The position numbers were made by a program, and so were the translations under genes. From contig NZ_BEXF01000007.1 in NCBI RefSeq assembly GCF_002897295.1, positions 186,001 to 250,000 of the forward strand: a DNA stretch of 64,000 nucleotides, read 5' to 3'. Shown here piece after piece: positions 34,797-43,838 of this stretch (positions are counted from its first letter, which is position 1; each line of letters begins with the position of its first letter). This DNA is from Brevibacillus reuszeri (lineage in GTDB: Bacteria > Bacillota > Bacilli > Brevibacillales > Brevibacillaceae). The notes beneath the pieces were generated by a model. That model worked only from the letters and a program-made list of their open reading frames with translations, had not been told where the DNA came from and made no database searches.

Positions 34797-37325
34797 TTAC
34801 TGCTTTTGACTGATCATGTTGACAAACAGGCGGAATGCACCTGGCACAAGCTGCGGAATTTCTCTAAACCAAGCGAGTGAGCTGTATGTATACGTCCCTT
34901 TGCCGTAATGCGCAGAGAGGAAAATCCCTCGAAACTCCGGCTCACCTGGATCACTTGTCGCAATCAACTCGGTATATTCACTGCCCCAGCGCGAAGGGTT
35001 GTAGATGGAGCGCTCCTGTACCCAGCCATCCCAATCTGCTGACGTAATCAGATTTGGCTTGTGAAACATCGGGTGCTCCGGGGCAAGCATGCGTACATCT
35101 GACTGCTCATTCGTGACTCGCCAATCAATCAGTGATTCTCCGATAAAAATCGGATACGGTGCGAGCTGCGGCTTCCATTTATCCTCCGGCTTATGGTACT
35201 GCACGACGAGATTTCCGCCGTTTTCCACGTACTGCAAAAGGCGCAAATTGCTATCGATCAATTCTCTGCGGAAGCCGTATGCGCGAATACCGAGAATAAT
35301 CGTGTCATAGCGAGACAAATCACCTGATTGAATCTCATTGGCATCGAGGTTGATGCAGTTTACCCCTACCTGACGCAAGTATTTATCAATATTGTCAAAG
35401 CCGCTGGATACGTAGCCAATCCTCTGATTCTCCGGAATAACCAGATCAAACGCCTGAACGATTAGTTCTGTCGGAAGGATCAAATAACTGCGACCTACGT
35501 GAGGATACTCAATGACCTGGACGTTGCGCCCATTCTCCGTCACGCCATCTGTTCCTGTGACCTGCGCAAGAATCTCGTACTTTCCGTTTTCTACCTTAGG
35601 AGTCGTTTTCACTGTAAATGAAATCGTCTTGGTCTCACCGCGGAAAGAAAACGGAACATCGACACTGCTTGGCTCGGCTGTCCATCCGTCCGGCAGCTGC
35701 AGGGATACTTTTGCAGTCGTTGTACCCGTCCGGTACTGCTTCAATGTCACTTTGACAGGGATCGTCTCATTGGTGTGCAGTGTATTGAAAACGACATTAT
35801 CCGGTGTCAGTGCCAGCGAGTAGGGTGGCAAAACGGCTACGCAGGCTTCCGGTTCAACCCGAATCGCACTCGCGGTATCAAAAGCAAAATACTGGGCCTC
35901 GACTTCGAGTGCAGGTGGCTTGTAGGGATGAAACAGACTGGCATCAGAGGGAATCGACACCTCGTACACCGTGCAAACCGTCTGGTTATATGGCAAACGC
36001 GGGAAAGCAGTTGGCGTCAGTGGTTTTGCTGTCCAGCCTTGTGGCACACGCAATCGCAGCTGGACATGCTCAATTTCTATCGCTCCACCATTGTAGGCCG
36101 TTACCGTGACTGTCGTCGTTTGGCCTGCCACCCATTCGCCAGTATCCGGCTTAATCTTGACCACGAGTGAAAGTGCCTCGGCACTTGCTCGATTTAGCTG
36201 CGCTTCCTTGATTCCTAGACGGTACATCAGATCTATTTTGGCTGTCTTGTCGATGGAAGCAGTATGTACCTCCTGCTGCGCGGCATGAAGCAACGCTTTC
36301 ATTCGGTGTACACGATTGGCTACCTCCGCAAAGCGCGGGTACGCTGCCAGGACATCCATCGCCGCATCATTCAATCGTTGCAGGGCGTCTGCCAGCTCCG
36401 GCGCTCCTTTTTCCGCTACGTCCTCTGCCAAATCTGCAAAAGTGAACGGAAGTCCTGAGAAGAAATCGCGTTCTTTTTCCTGGGCAGGAACAACCGCGGC
36501 GTCCAATCGGTAGTAGTTGTAAGTCGGTCCTTCATCGTAATGAACCCCCATGCCCTGCGTCTTATGCATGAAGCGCGAGCGCTCACCAAGCTGCACATAG
36601 GAGGAGCCGTAGTTTTGATCGTATTCTCCCACAGGAACGGCTACATGGTAGTCGTCGTTATCGATCACTGGCACGTACAGCTTTTTGATTTGCCAGGGCA
36701 ACAGCCCACTCTCCTGGTGCTGTGGAAATACATCAGGATCTGCTGCGCCCTGAAAAGCCCGTTGGGTCAACAGTGTAATGGCCCGGTGATGTCCGTGAGT
36801 AGTAGGTTCATTTTCAAAGCACGCAATCACGACATCCGGGCGCAGCTCCCTGATTTTCCGCACCAGACGTTCGTAGACGACCTCTTCACCCCACTTGCGA
36901 AAAGTTTCCTCTGCGCATTTGGAAAAGCCAAAATCATGGATCGGGTCAATCAGCTCTTCGCTTAAAATACCGAGTGTGACATTGCTGATCCGCGATGCTT
37001 CCTCCAGCTCTCTGGTACGGATAATCCCCAGAGCAACACCTTGTTCGCAGCCAATCTCATTTTGGCCACCTTCTCCTCTGGTGGCGATGATACTTGAGGT
37101 GTACACGCCTCGTCCCATTGCGAGATAAGCGAGCATCGCACTATGCTCATCATCCGGATGAGCACCCGTATTCATCGCGCTGGCTATCGTAGCAAGCGGC
37201 TTGATCGCTGTCCACAGATCGAGCAAGCCATGTTCCCCATGCCCTGCACGTGCAAATACAGGGATGGGAGGGCAAGGCAGTCTGGCCCCCGGCATGTGCT
37301 TGTCAATTGACTCACTGCTTTCCAT
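34797..37325 (-). CDS. PIG-L deacetylase with NEW3-like and GATase-like domains, no signal peptide
   Basis: The 842-residue protein has the same domain order as its neighbour at 32087 and aligns with it end to end: AHPDDE (residues 55-60), TTHGHH, two NEW3-like domains with RVPQGWTA and QLPDGWTA, and the C-terminal IGYVSSGFDNIDKYL and QYHKPEDKW block. The N-terminal 30 residues lack a hydrophobic core (MESSESIDKHMPGARLP), so it should remain in the cytosol. GGAGG lies 9 bases before the ATG. The pair probably arose by tandem duplication followed by loss of the signal on this copy. Confidence 0.85.
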   Translation of the reverse strand: MESSESIDKHMPGARLPCPPIPVFARAGHGEHGLLDLWTAIKPLATIASAMNTGAHPDDEHSAMLAYLAMGRGVYTSSIIATRGEGGQNEIGCEQGVALGIIRTRELEEASRISNVTLGILSEELIDPIHDFGFSKCAEETFRKWGEEVVYERLVRKIRELRPDVVIACFENEPTTHGHHRAITLLTQRAFQGAADPDVFPQHQESGLLPWQIKKLYVPVIDNDDYHVAVPVGEYDQNYGSSYVQLGERSRFMHKTQGMGVHYDEGPTYNYYRLDAAVVPAQEKERDFFSGLPFTFADLAEDVAEKGAPELADALQRLNDAAMDVLAAYPRFAEVANRVHRMKALLHAAQQEVHTASIDKTAKIDLMYRLGIKEAQLNRASAEALSLVVKIKPDTGEWVAGQTTTVTVTAYNGGAIEIEHVQLRLRVPQGWTAKPLTPTAFPRLPYNQTVCTVYEVSIPSDASLFHPYKPPALEVEAQYFAFDTASAIRVEPEACVAVLPPYSLALTPDNVVFNTLHTNETIPVKVTLKQYRTGTTTAKVSLQLPDGWTAEPSSVDVPFSFRGETKTISFTVKTTPKVENGKYEILAQVTGTDGVTENGRNVQVIEYPHVGRSYLILPTELIVQAFDLVIPENQRIGYVSSGFDNIDKYLRQVGVNCINLDANEIQSGDLSRYDTIILGIRAYGFRRELIDSNLRLLQYVENGGNLVVQYHKPEDKWKPQLAPYPIFIGESLIDWRVTNEQSDVRMLAPEHPMFHKPNLITSADWDGWVQERSIYNPSRWGSEYTELIATSDPGEPEFRGIFLSAHYGKGTYTYSSLAWFREIPQLVPGAFRLFVNMISQKQ

Positions 37326-37403
37326 GTTAAAGCTCCTCCTTTATCACCATGGCGGGTGATGAAACCGCGGCGTGGGGGCGAGTGCCAGCCTATTTAGCCG
37401 TTA

Positions 37404-39131
37404 CTAAACGGCAGTACCGGCTTTATCCCCCGACAGCTTTCTGGAGATGAACAATACGATGATGATGACCACGATTTGCAAGACGCCGTAGGCACACGCG
37501 GTACCGAATTCAAAATTGTACATACGTTGGAAAACGGCTACGGACAAAGGTGTCGTCCGTGGTGTAAAGATCAGGATCGAAGCAACGAATTCTCCGATAC
37601 ACTGTACGAATGCCAATAGTGTCCCGGCGAGAATCCCGCCTAGAGCCATCGGAAACACAACACGTCTGAAGCTGTACCACCAGGAGGCTCCAAGATTGCG
37701 CGCAGCCTCTTCGACAGAAGGGTCCATCTGCATCAGGGTTGCCGAAGTCGAGCGGAACACCAATGGCAGATGGCGGACGAAGTAAGCAAGCGGGATGATC
37801 CAAAACGTCCCGATCAATACCTGTCCAAAGCTAAACACGTTAGGCTGACTGAAGGCTGCAATCAGGTTTACGGCAACAACCGTACCAGGCAATGCCCACG
37901 GCAGCATGATCAGCACATCCAAAAGTGTTTTACCGCGGAACTTGAGGCGAACCATCGAATAGGCAGCAGCTACCCCAAACAGAACAATTCCGATGGAGGC
38001 GATTGCAGAAAGCTGCAAGCTATTGGCGATCGGACGCCATGTCTTGCTGTCTGTAAACAAATCAATGTAATGACTCATCGTATATTGAGGAGGCAATATC
38101 TGTACCGTCCACGTACCATCCACCGAGAAGGAGATCAGTACCAGGACGAGAATTGGCAGCATCAGGATAATCGTGCCGATAAACGACAGCACAATCGTTA
38201 CGTAGCGCCCAGCTTTACTCTTGATCTCGGTGCGATGCACACTAACCCCTTTGCTGAGGTTCTGATAATTGCGTGCGCCCTGATACCAGCGCATGATCAG
38301 CAAAAAGGCAATCGAAACGATAGACAAAATCGTCGATTGTGTAGCCGCCATGTCCAAGTCCCCATTGGTACGGGACAGATAAATTTGCATGGTCATCGTA
38401 CGGTCGATTCCAAAAATAAGCGGTGCGGTGTAAGAAGCCATCGAGATCATAAACACAAGAAGCGATGACGCTACAATCGCAGGTGTCAGCATCGGCAGGA
38501 TGACGCGGCGCCAAACCGTAAATCGGTTAGCCCCGAGACTCGCTGCTGCCTCTTCCAGCGAAGGATCAAGTCCTTTGATGGCAGCCGTCGCCGTCATGAA
38601 AAAGTACGGGTACATCGTAAATGCATGGACCACAACTACTCCCCAAAAACCTTTCAGGGAGAAAGGCACTTGTGCCAGATCAAACAGTTCCTTGAACATT
38701 CGCGGGAAGATACCGCTCTCTCCATATAAGAAGGTAAACGAAAGGACTCCAATCAGTGGCGGCAGTGCCATCGGAACAAGCGCCAGAACGGACAAGATTT
38801 TGCGTCCAGGGAATTCATAGCGCTCCAGCAAAAAGGCCATCGCCACACCGACAATTCCACAACTGATGACACTTAAGATGGAAATGTAGATGCTGGTCCA
38901 AAGCGCTTCCAGGTTGGCGGTATGCTCCAGACTGAAAAAGCGCGTGTAGTTTTTCCACGTAATTTGCTCATCGACATTGATACTTGCGATAAAGGTTTCA
39001 AACAACGGATAGATGACATACGCCAGTAAGATCAAAAAGAGCGGCGAAACCAGAACATAGACGAAGGCGGGTGAAGAAGTGATAGACTTCCGTCTGGCTA
39101 ATGCCGGCACTTGCTGCAAATCTGCTTTCAA
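37404..39131 (-). CDS. ABC transporter permease, two fused membrane domains (iron/polyamine/phosphonate class)
   Basis: The 575-residue membrane protein contains two permease domains with EAA loops (LEEAAASLGANRFTVWRRV and VEEAARNLGASWWYSFRRV). It has about 12 membrane segments. The TTG start at 39131 has AGGGGG 9 bases upstream, and the ATPase gene ends 14 bases before it. It is the membrane part of the importer encoded by the nine-gene operon. The substrate is not an iron or phosphonate compound judging from the neighbours, which act on amino sugars. Confidence 0.87.
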   Translation of the reverse strand: MKADLQQVPALARRKSITSSPAFVYVLVSPLFLILLAYVIYPLFETFIASINVDEQITWKNYTRFFSLEHTANLEALWTSIYISILSVISCGIVGVAMAFLLERYEFPGRKILSVLALVPMALPPLIGVLSFTFLYGESGIFPRMFKELFDLAQVPFSLKGFWGVVVVHAFTMYPYFFMTATAAIKGLDPSLEEAAASLGANRFTVWRRVILPMLTPAIVASSLLVFMISMASYTAPLIFGIDRTMTMQIYLSRTNGDLDMAATQSTILSIVSIAFLLIMRWYQGARNYQNLSKGVSVHRTEIKSKAGRYVTIVLSFIGTIILMLPILVLVLISFSVDGTWTVQILPPQYTMSHYIDLFTDSKTWRPIANSLQLSAIASIGIVLFGVAAAYSMVRLKFRGKTLLDVLIMLPWALPGTVVAVNLIAAFSQPNVFSFGQVLIGTFWIIPLAYFVRHLPLVFRSTSATLMQMDPSVEEAARNLGASWWYSFRRVVFPMALGGILAGTLLAFVQCIGEFVASILIFTPRTTPLSVAVFQRMYNFEFGTACAYGVLQIVVIIIVLFISRKLSGDKAGTAV

Positions 39132-39145
39132 AAGCTTCTTCCCCC

Positions 39146-40222
39146 TTATCCTGCGAAATAAATGCTCTCTTTCGGGATATGCAGCCCGATTGAGTCTCCC
39201 CGCTGCTTTACTGGCCGTCCCAGATTAATAGACATGCTGCGCAGCTGTTCTTGACCGACCTTGGTCGTATAGTTCACGCATGCGCCTGTAAATTCGGACA
39301 TTTCAACAGAACCGGAGACGATATTGAATCCCTCAGCTACTGTGCTTTCCTGAACCGATTCAGGACGGATCGACATCGTAATGGTCTCCCCAGCCTCCAG
39401 ACGAGCGCGTGGCGAAGCATTTTGTTTCAGCCCGCTGAGCACATGACCGGAAGCGAGGCGTACTTTAACCTCTTCTCCTTCGATGCCGACAACGGTTCCT
39501 TCCCACAAATTCGTCTCGCCAATAAACGAGGCGACAAATCGATTCACGGGGTAATGGTAAATCTCATGCGGAGTGCCTATTTGCTGTACCTCTCCACTCT
39601 GCATAACCATAATCCGATCGGACATCGACATCGCTTCTGCCTGGTCATGCGTCACGTAGATGGTCGTAATCCCGAGCTCCAGCTGCAACCGCTTGATTTC
39701 AAAGCGGGTTTCCTCGCGCAGCTTGGCATCCAGATTGGACAGTGGCTCATCCAGCAGCAAAATTTGTGGCTCAATAACGAGTGCTCGCGCCAGCGCGACC
39801 CTTTGCTGCTGCCCACCTGAGAGCTGATCAATGCGTCTGTCGCCGTAGCCCTCTAGTCGCACCAGCTTCATGATGCGCTCGACACGTTCCTTTGTATCTG
39901 TCTTGTTGATTTTGCGCACCTGCAACCCAAACGCGATATTTTCAAAGACAGTCATGTGTGGAAACAGTGCGTAGTTTTGGAAAACCATCCCCGTGTTGCG
40001 CTTGTGAGGCGGTACAGCCGTAACCTCCTGGCTGCCAAAACGGATTTGTCCCTCTGTCGGAAAGTAAAAGCCCGCGATCATTCGCAAGGTGGTTGTTTTG
40101 CCGCAACCGCTTGGCCCCAAAAATGTGAAGAATTCACCTGATTCAATATGGATGTGAACGTCCTCGACTCCTTTTGCATTGCCAAACCGTTTGTATACAT
40201 GATCAAGTGTTACGCTGCTCAT
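39146..40222 (-). CDS. ABC transporter ATP-binding protein of the ROK-controlled operon
   Basis: The 358-residue ATPase has Walker A GPSGCGKTTT, the signature LSGGQQQRVALARAL and Walker B ILLLDEPLSNLD, then a TOBE-type C-terminal domain from about residue 235. I start at the ATG at 40222, 12 bases behind GGAGG. It energises the importer formed with the permease downstream and the binding protein upstream. A hairpin separates it from the binding-protein gene. Confidence 0.87.
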   Translation of the reverse strand: MSSVTLDHVYKRFGNAKGVEDVHIHIESGEFFTFLGPSGCGKTTTLRMIAGFYFPTEGQIRFGSQEVTAVPPHKRNTGMVFQNYALFPHMTVFENIAFGLQVRKINKTDTKERVERIMKLVRLEGYGDRRIDQLSGGQQQRVALARALVIEPQILLLDEPLSNLDAKLREETRFEIKRLQLELGITTIYVTHDQAEAMSMSDRIMVMQSGEVQQIGTPHEIYHYPVNRFVASFIGETNLWEGTVVGIEGEEVKVRLASGHVLSGLKQNASPRARLEAGETITMSIRPESVQESTVAEGFNIVSGSVEMSEFTGACVNYTTKVGQEQLRSMSINLGRPVKQRGDSIGLHIPKESIYFAG

Positions 40223-40288
40223 CAGGTCTTCTTTCCTCCTTTGTGGCAAGTTGTGGCCACATGCCCTAGCTTTGCATTGCACAAGTGA

Positions 40289-40320
40289 CTAGACGGAAAG
40301 GAATCATCCTTCCCGTCTAG
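40289..40320. promoter_or_regulatory. hairpin between binding-protein and ATPase genes
   Basis: CTAGACGG (40289-40296) pairs with CCGTCTAG (40313-40320), continued by AAAGGA/TCCTTC with one wobble. No T tract. Such hairpins after binding-protein genes often give that gene a higher mRNA level than the membrane genes. Confidence 0.6.
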
Positions 40321-40326
40321 ACATCA

Positions 40327-41463
40327 TTACTTCTTGCCTTTGCCCTTAATGTTTTCATCCCAATGCTGCATCCACTCTTTTTCCTTAGCAGCCATTACAT
40401 CCCAATCGAGATCCATCGGCTTCAGCTCCAGATTTTTCATGAAATCTGGCAAATCGTCTTTGCTGATATCGGTACGAGCAGGGAACTGGAAGCGCTCCTT
40501 AGCCAGCTGAGAAGCAATTTCCGGACTCATCAAGAACTCCATGAAGTTTTTCGCCGCATCCAGGTTTTTCGCGCCCTTGACGAGAGCGATACCGTCTACG
40601 AGAATAGGTGCTCCACTCTTTGGATAAATGAAATCATAAGGATGGTTGTTCTTTTTGCCTTGCAACAGAACGTCTTGCAGGTTCCACAGGGAGATTACGC
40701 CTTCTTGACGATCTAGCTTGAGGTAGAGGTTGGTTGGGTCTTGGGTGTATTCCTTCGTGTTAGCATCCAGCTTCAACAACCACTCATAGCCTTTTTCAGG
40801 TGTATCTGCACCCTGGCGGAAAATCATAGCGGAATAAATGGTGCGCATCGTGCCTGACGGCAGAACGTTACGAATCACGATTTTGTCCTTGAATTTCGGA
40901 TCGAGCAATTCATCCCAATCTTGTGGCGCTTCTTCCGGCTTGAGCACATCCTTGTTGTACATGATGACCTCTGGCAAGAGCATCTCACCATACCAGCGAT
41001 CTTGCGGGTCTTTGTACAAATCAGGAACCTTGTCAGAGAAGGTAGGCTTGTAAGCTTCCAGTAGTCCTTCATTAGCAGCTGTGCTCAATGCGGACTGTGT
41101 GCCGCCCCACCAGAAGTCAGCCTGCGGGTTGGCTTTCTCTGCACGAACACGCTCCAAAATTTGTTGGGCGCCCATCTCCAGTGTTTCCACCTCGATGTTT
41201 GGATACTTCTCCTTGAACTTCGGCAGGACGACTTCAAAAATGTTTTTGTCGCGTCCTGTATAAATAACCAGCTTTTGCGGTTCTCCAGACGGAGCTGGTG
41301 TTGCCGGTTGTGCTGCTGGCTGTGAGCCGGAACCACCACCGTTATTGCTGTTGTCAGCAGGTGCTGATTGTTGTCCTCCACCTGAGCACGCAGCCACAGT
41401 CAAGGCCAAGGAACTGACGAATATACCTTGCATCCATTTTTTTATGCTGTTGGACTTCTTCAA
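40327..41463 (-). CDS. ABC transporter substrate-binding lipoprotein of the ROK-controlled operon
   Basis: The 378-residue protein has a lipoprotein signal (basic start, LTVAAC lipobox with cysteine 26), a linker rich in Ser, Gly, Pro and Ala, and a family-1 solute-binding fold (LVIYTGRDKNIFEVVLPKF, then ADFWWGGTQSAL). It belongs to the same broad group as iron- and phosphonate-binding proteins. The TTG start at 41463 has GGGGGAG upstream. It would capture the operon's substrate on the outer face of the membrane. Confidence 0.87.
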   Translation of the reverse strand: MKKSNSIKKWMQGIFVSSLALTVAACSGGGQQSAPADNSNNGGGSGSQPAAQPATPAPSGEPQKLVIYTGRDKNIFEVVLPKFKEKYPNIEVETLEMGAQQILERVRAEKANPQADFWWGGTQSALSTAANEGLLEAYKPTFSDKVPDLYKDPQDRWYGEMLLPEVIMYNKDVLKPEEAPQDWDELLDPKFKDKIVIRNVLPSGTMRTIYSAMIFRQGADTPEKGYEWLLKLDANTKEYTQDPTNLYLKLDRQEGVISLWNLQDVLLQGKKNNHPYDFIYPKSGAPILVDGIALVKGAKNLDAAKNFMEFLMSPEIASQLAKERFQFPARTDISKDDLPDFMKNLELKPMDLDWDVMAAKEKEWMQHWDENIKGKGKK

Positions 41464-41489
41464 AACTTACTCCCCCTCTTCTTCTCTTC

Positions 41490-42671
41490 TCACTCTTTGT
41501 CAAGCAGTCTGCTGAACGGAAACGCTTCCAAGACGCAATGCACTGCGCCAATCAAGCCTGCCCGTTCCCCCAAGCTTGCCTGTTCGAGTCTTGGCACCTC
41601 TGGCACCCACTCGCTTAGCCAATCGTGAATTCGTTTCACCCCTTCTTCGTCGACGTGGACCATCTCCCCGCTCAGGATTAACAGCTCCGGGTTCAATACA
41701 CTTACGATGTTTGCCATGCCATACGCCCAATGTCGATACACATCATCGAGAAGACGTTGTGCATCGGCGTTATTTTGCCGGGCGAGGCGGATGAGCGCTT
41801 CTATGACACTCGACCCTTCCTGAAGGTCGGAGAGAAATCCCTTTGCTTGCTGCAAAATTCCCGAGGTAGAGTAATTCGTCTCAAAAACCCCAGACGCGTC
41901 ATTCGGACGGTTATGTACGGGACCGATCATCATAAAGCCGATCTCACCTGCTGCTTCTCGGCTTCCTCGGTAAAATTGTCCGTCCAAAATGATACCCGCG
42001 CCAATGCCTGTACCTACGTACATGTAGACGACATTGGAATGACCGACTCCTGCCCCACGGACGTATTCGCCCAGTGTCATCATATTCACATCGTTATCGA
42101 TGATGACAGGCAGTCCAAGCCGCTCCTCGATGGTTTGCTGGATCGGAGAACCCATCCAGCCCGTACTGGGTGAAAAGCTGACAGTACCGCTCCCACGCTG
42201 AGTGACACCCTGCAAGCCGACGCCAACACCGAGCAGTCGTTCTCGCTCGATACCGCTCTCTTCCAAGAGTTGCTCCAAACCTGCCGCCAAGTCCTCAATG
42301 ACGGTTTCGCCATTGGATGGCAGAGCCAGTCGCTTTCGGTAGCGTGCCAAAAACTCGCCTTTCAAATCGGCAATCGCCATGTCCAGTGTGGTACCCTCGA
42401 AAATCACCCCTGCAATCGCATACGCCTGGTAATTGTATTCCAAGAGAATCGGCTTTCGCCCGCCTTTGGAATCTCCCATCCCTACCTCGTGCAGAAGACC
42501 TTCTTGAATCATCTCTTCTACCAGAGCAGAAACACACGGACGACTGAGCATGGTCTCCTTGGATATATCGGCGCGGGAAATCTGACCGTGCTGTATGACC
42601 TGCTGTAAAACCTCTCCCTTGTTCAGCTTCTTCACCAGTTTGCTGTTGCCTGTTTTTCTGGGAACACGCAC
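41490..42671 (-). CDS. ROK-family transcriptional repressor
   Basis: The 393-residue protein has an N-terminal winged helix (residues about 15-75; ISRADISKETMLSRPCVSALVEEM) and a ROK sugar-kinase-like domain (LGVGVGLQGV, IDNDVNMMTLGEY, VGTGIGAGIILDG). The cysteine-rich zinc motif of active ROK kinases is replaced by a segment without cysteines (HNRPNDASGVFE), consistent with a regulator. It starts at GTG 42671 and leads the nine-gene operon, 26 bases before the binding-protein gene, behind a strong promoter with an inverted repeat it probably binds. The inducer is expected to be a sugar. Confidence 0.9.
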   Translation of the reverse strand: MRVPRKTGNSKLVKKLNKGEVLQQVIQHGQISRADISKETMLSRPCVSALVEEMIQEGLLHEVGMGDSKGGRKPILLEYNYQAYAIAGVIFEGTTLDMAIADLKGEFLARYRKRLALPSNGETVIEDLAAGLEQLLEESGIERERLLGVGVGLQGVTQRGSGTVSFSPSTGWMGSPIQQTIEERLGLPVIIDNDVNMMTLGEYVRGAGVGHSNVVYMYVGTGIGAGIILDGQFYRGSREAAGEIGFMMIGPVHNRPNDASGVFETNYSTSGILQQAKGFLSDLQEGSSVIEALIRLARQNNADAQRLLDDVYRHWAYGMANIVSVLNPELLILSGEMVHVDEEGVKRIHDWLSEWVPEVPRLEQASLGERAGLIGAVHCVLEAFPFSRLLDKE

Positions 42672-42694
42672 GCCTCACCAATCACCACCATAGA

Positions 42695-42713
42695 GTTAGT
42701 TAACTTTACTAAC
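42695..42713. promoter_or_regulatory. ROK-type operator
   Basis: GTTAGT (42695-42700) and ACTAAC (42708-42713) are perfect inverted repeats with 7 bases between, resembling the operators of XylR-like ROK repressors. The site lies just downstream of the -10 box. Confidence 0.65.
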
Positions 42714-42726
42714 AAAGATTAACCAA

Positions 42727-42755
42727 ATTATACCTGCCCAGTTCCGAATAGTCAA
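42727..42755 (-). promoter_or_regulatory. promoter of the nine-gene ROK operon
   Basis: On the minus strand TTGACT (42750-42755) and TATAAT (42727-42732) are separated by exactly 17 bases, a near-consensus sigma-A promoter. Confidence 0.8.
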
Positions 42756-42774
42756 ACAATTTTATAACAAGAAA

Positions 42775-42804
42775 AAGCGAATCCCTCTATACAGGAATCC
42801 GCTT
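42775..42804 (-). terminator. terminator of the LysR gene
   Basis: An 11-bp stem with two wobble pairs (42775-42785 with 42794-42804) runs into TTTTTC on the minus strand. Confidence 0.75.
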
Positions 42805-42812
42805 ATTATCCT

Positions 42813-43694
42813 CTACTCTTCTCCTACCGTTTGCCATACGTCCTTTACCAGCTCAATAAACGTTTGGATAGCAGCCTCGCCCTTTCTCCGCTCCAAACAT
42901 ACGAGCGAGGTCTCTGCTTTTTTGGAGAAGCGGTAAAGCTCTGTCAGTTCTCCCGTCCCAAGCTCCTTCGCTACCAAAGCCGTACTAAGCAGCGCTACCC
43001 CGATTTCGTTTAGAACAGACCGCTTGATCGTTTCCTCACTGCTGCACTTGATTACAGACGGCGGTACATACCCGATCTCCAGCAAGCACTGTGAGATGAA
43101 TCCATCCAGGTTGCAGCCCTCCTGATAGGACAGAAAAGGAAAGGCTGCCAAAGCCTCCTGCATGGAGCGTTTCTTGATCATGTTAGGAGACGCGACAAGT
43201 GCAAATTCCTCCATGTCTACAATCGTAGAAAAAATCTCGGGCTGTGAGCTGACACCTGCAATAATGCCAATATCGGCCTCATGCGAATGAATTTTTCTGA
43301 GTGTCTCCTGGCTCGTACACGAAATGACCTGTAAATTGACCTGCGGATGAGTCTCGACGTACACTTTGAGAATTTGAGGCATGAAATGTGTACAGTAAAA
43401 CTCAGGTGCTGCTACAACGAGCGGGCCTACGGGCAAGTGCAGCGTATTTAGCTCTTCCTCCATATGCTGCAACACAAGAAACAGCTGATCGGTGTACTGC
43501 TTGACTGTTTTTCCTGCCGGGGTTAAAAATGTGCGCTTGCCTACTCGATTGAGCAGCGGATGGCCAAGCTCACGCTCCAATGCCTGAATTTGCACGGTAA
43601 TGGTTGGCTGACTGTATCCTAATACCTCGGCTGCCTTGGTCAAATTCAAATGCTCGGCTACCACCAGAAATGTTTTTAAATTCCGTAATTCCAT
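42813..43694 (-). CDS. LysR-family transcriptional regulator
   Basis: The 293-residue protein has the N-terminal LysR helix-turn-helix (MELRNLKTFLVVAEHLNLT, AAEVLGYSQPTITVQIQALE) and a periplasmic-binding-like effector domain (GPLVVAAPEFYCTHFMP). The ATG at 43694 is chosen to match the family start; GGGAG lies 10 bases upstream. It lies beside the amino-acid catabolic operon in the same orientation, after that operon's terminator, and may control it. The cluster's promoter is about 6 kb away, so this is not certain. Confidence 0.88.
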   Translation of the reverse strand: MELRNLKTFLVVAEHLNLTKAAEVLGYSQPTITVQIQALERELGHPLLNRVGKRTFLTPAGKTVKQYTDQLFLVLQHMEEELNTLHLPVGPLVVAAPEFYCTHFMPQILKVYVETHPQVNLQVISCTSQETLRKIHSHEADIGIIAGVSSQPEIFSTIVDMEEFALVASPNMIKKRSMQEALAAFPFLSYQEGCNLDGFISQCLLEIGYVPPSVIKCSSEETIKRSVLNEIGVALLSTALVAKELGTGELTELYRFSKKAETSLVCLERRKGEAAIQTFIELVKDVWQTVGEE

Positions 43695-43800
43695 AGTGGT
43701 TCCACTCCCCCCTTCCAATGCGACCCGTTTCCTGTGCCTATAGAGAGAAGTTTAGCCGAAGAATAGACATTTGATCAACTGATGAGCTTTCCAGACAAAG

Positions 43801-43831
43801 AAAAGAGGCCGTTCGCAGATGCGGCGACCTC
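43801..43831 (-). terminator. terminator of the amino-acid catabolic operon
   Basis: On the minus strand GAGGTCG (43825-43831) pairs with CGGCCTC (43805-43811) with one wobble and runs into TTTTC. Confidence 0.65.
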
Positions 43832-43838
43832 CTTCCTT

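Noticed and set aside
37404-41463. Annotating the ABC genes of the nine-gene operon as a ferric iron importer
   Set aside because: The protein class is shared by iron, polyamine and phosphonate importers, and all neighbours act on amino-sugar-like substrates; no iron-linked gene or Fur-like site was seen.
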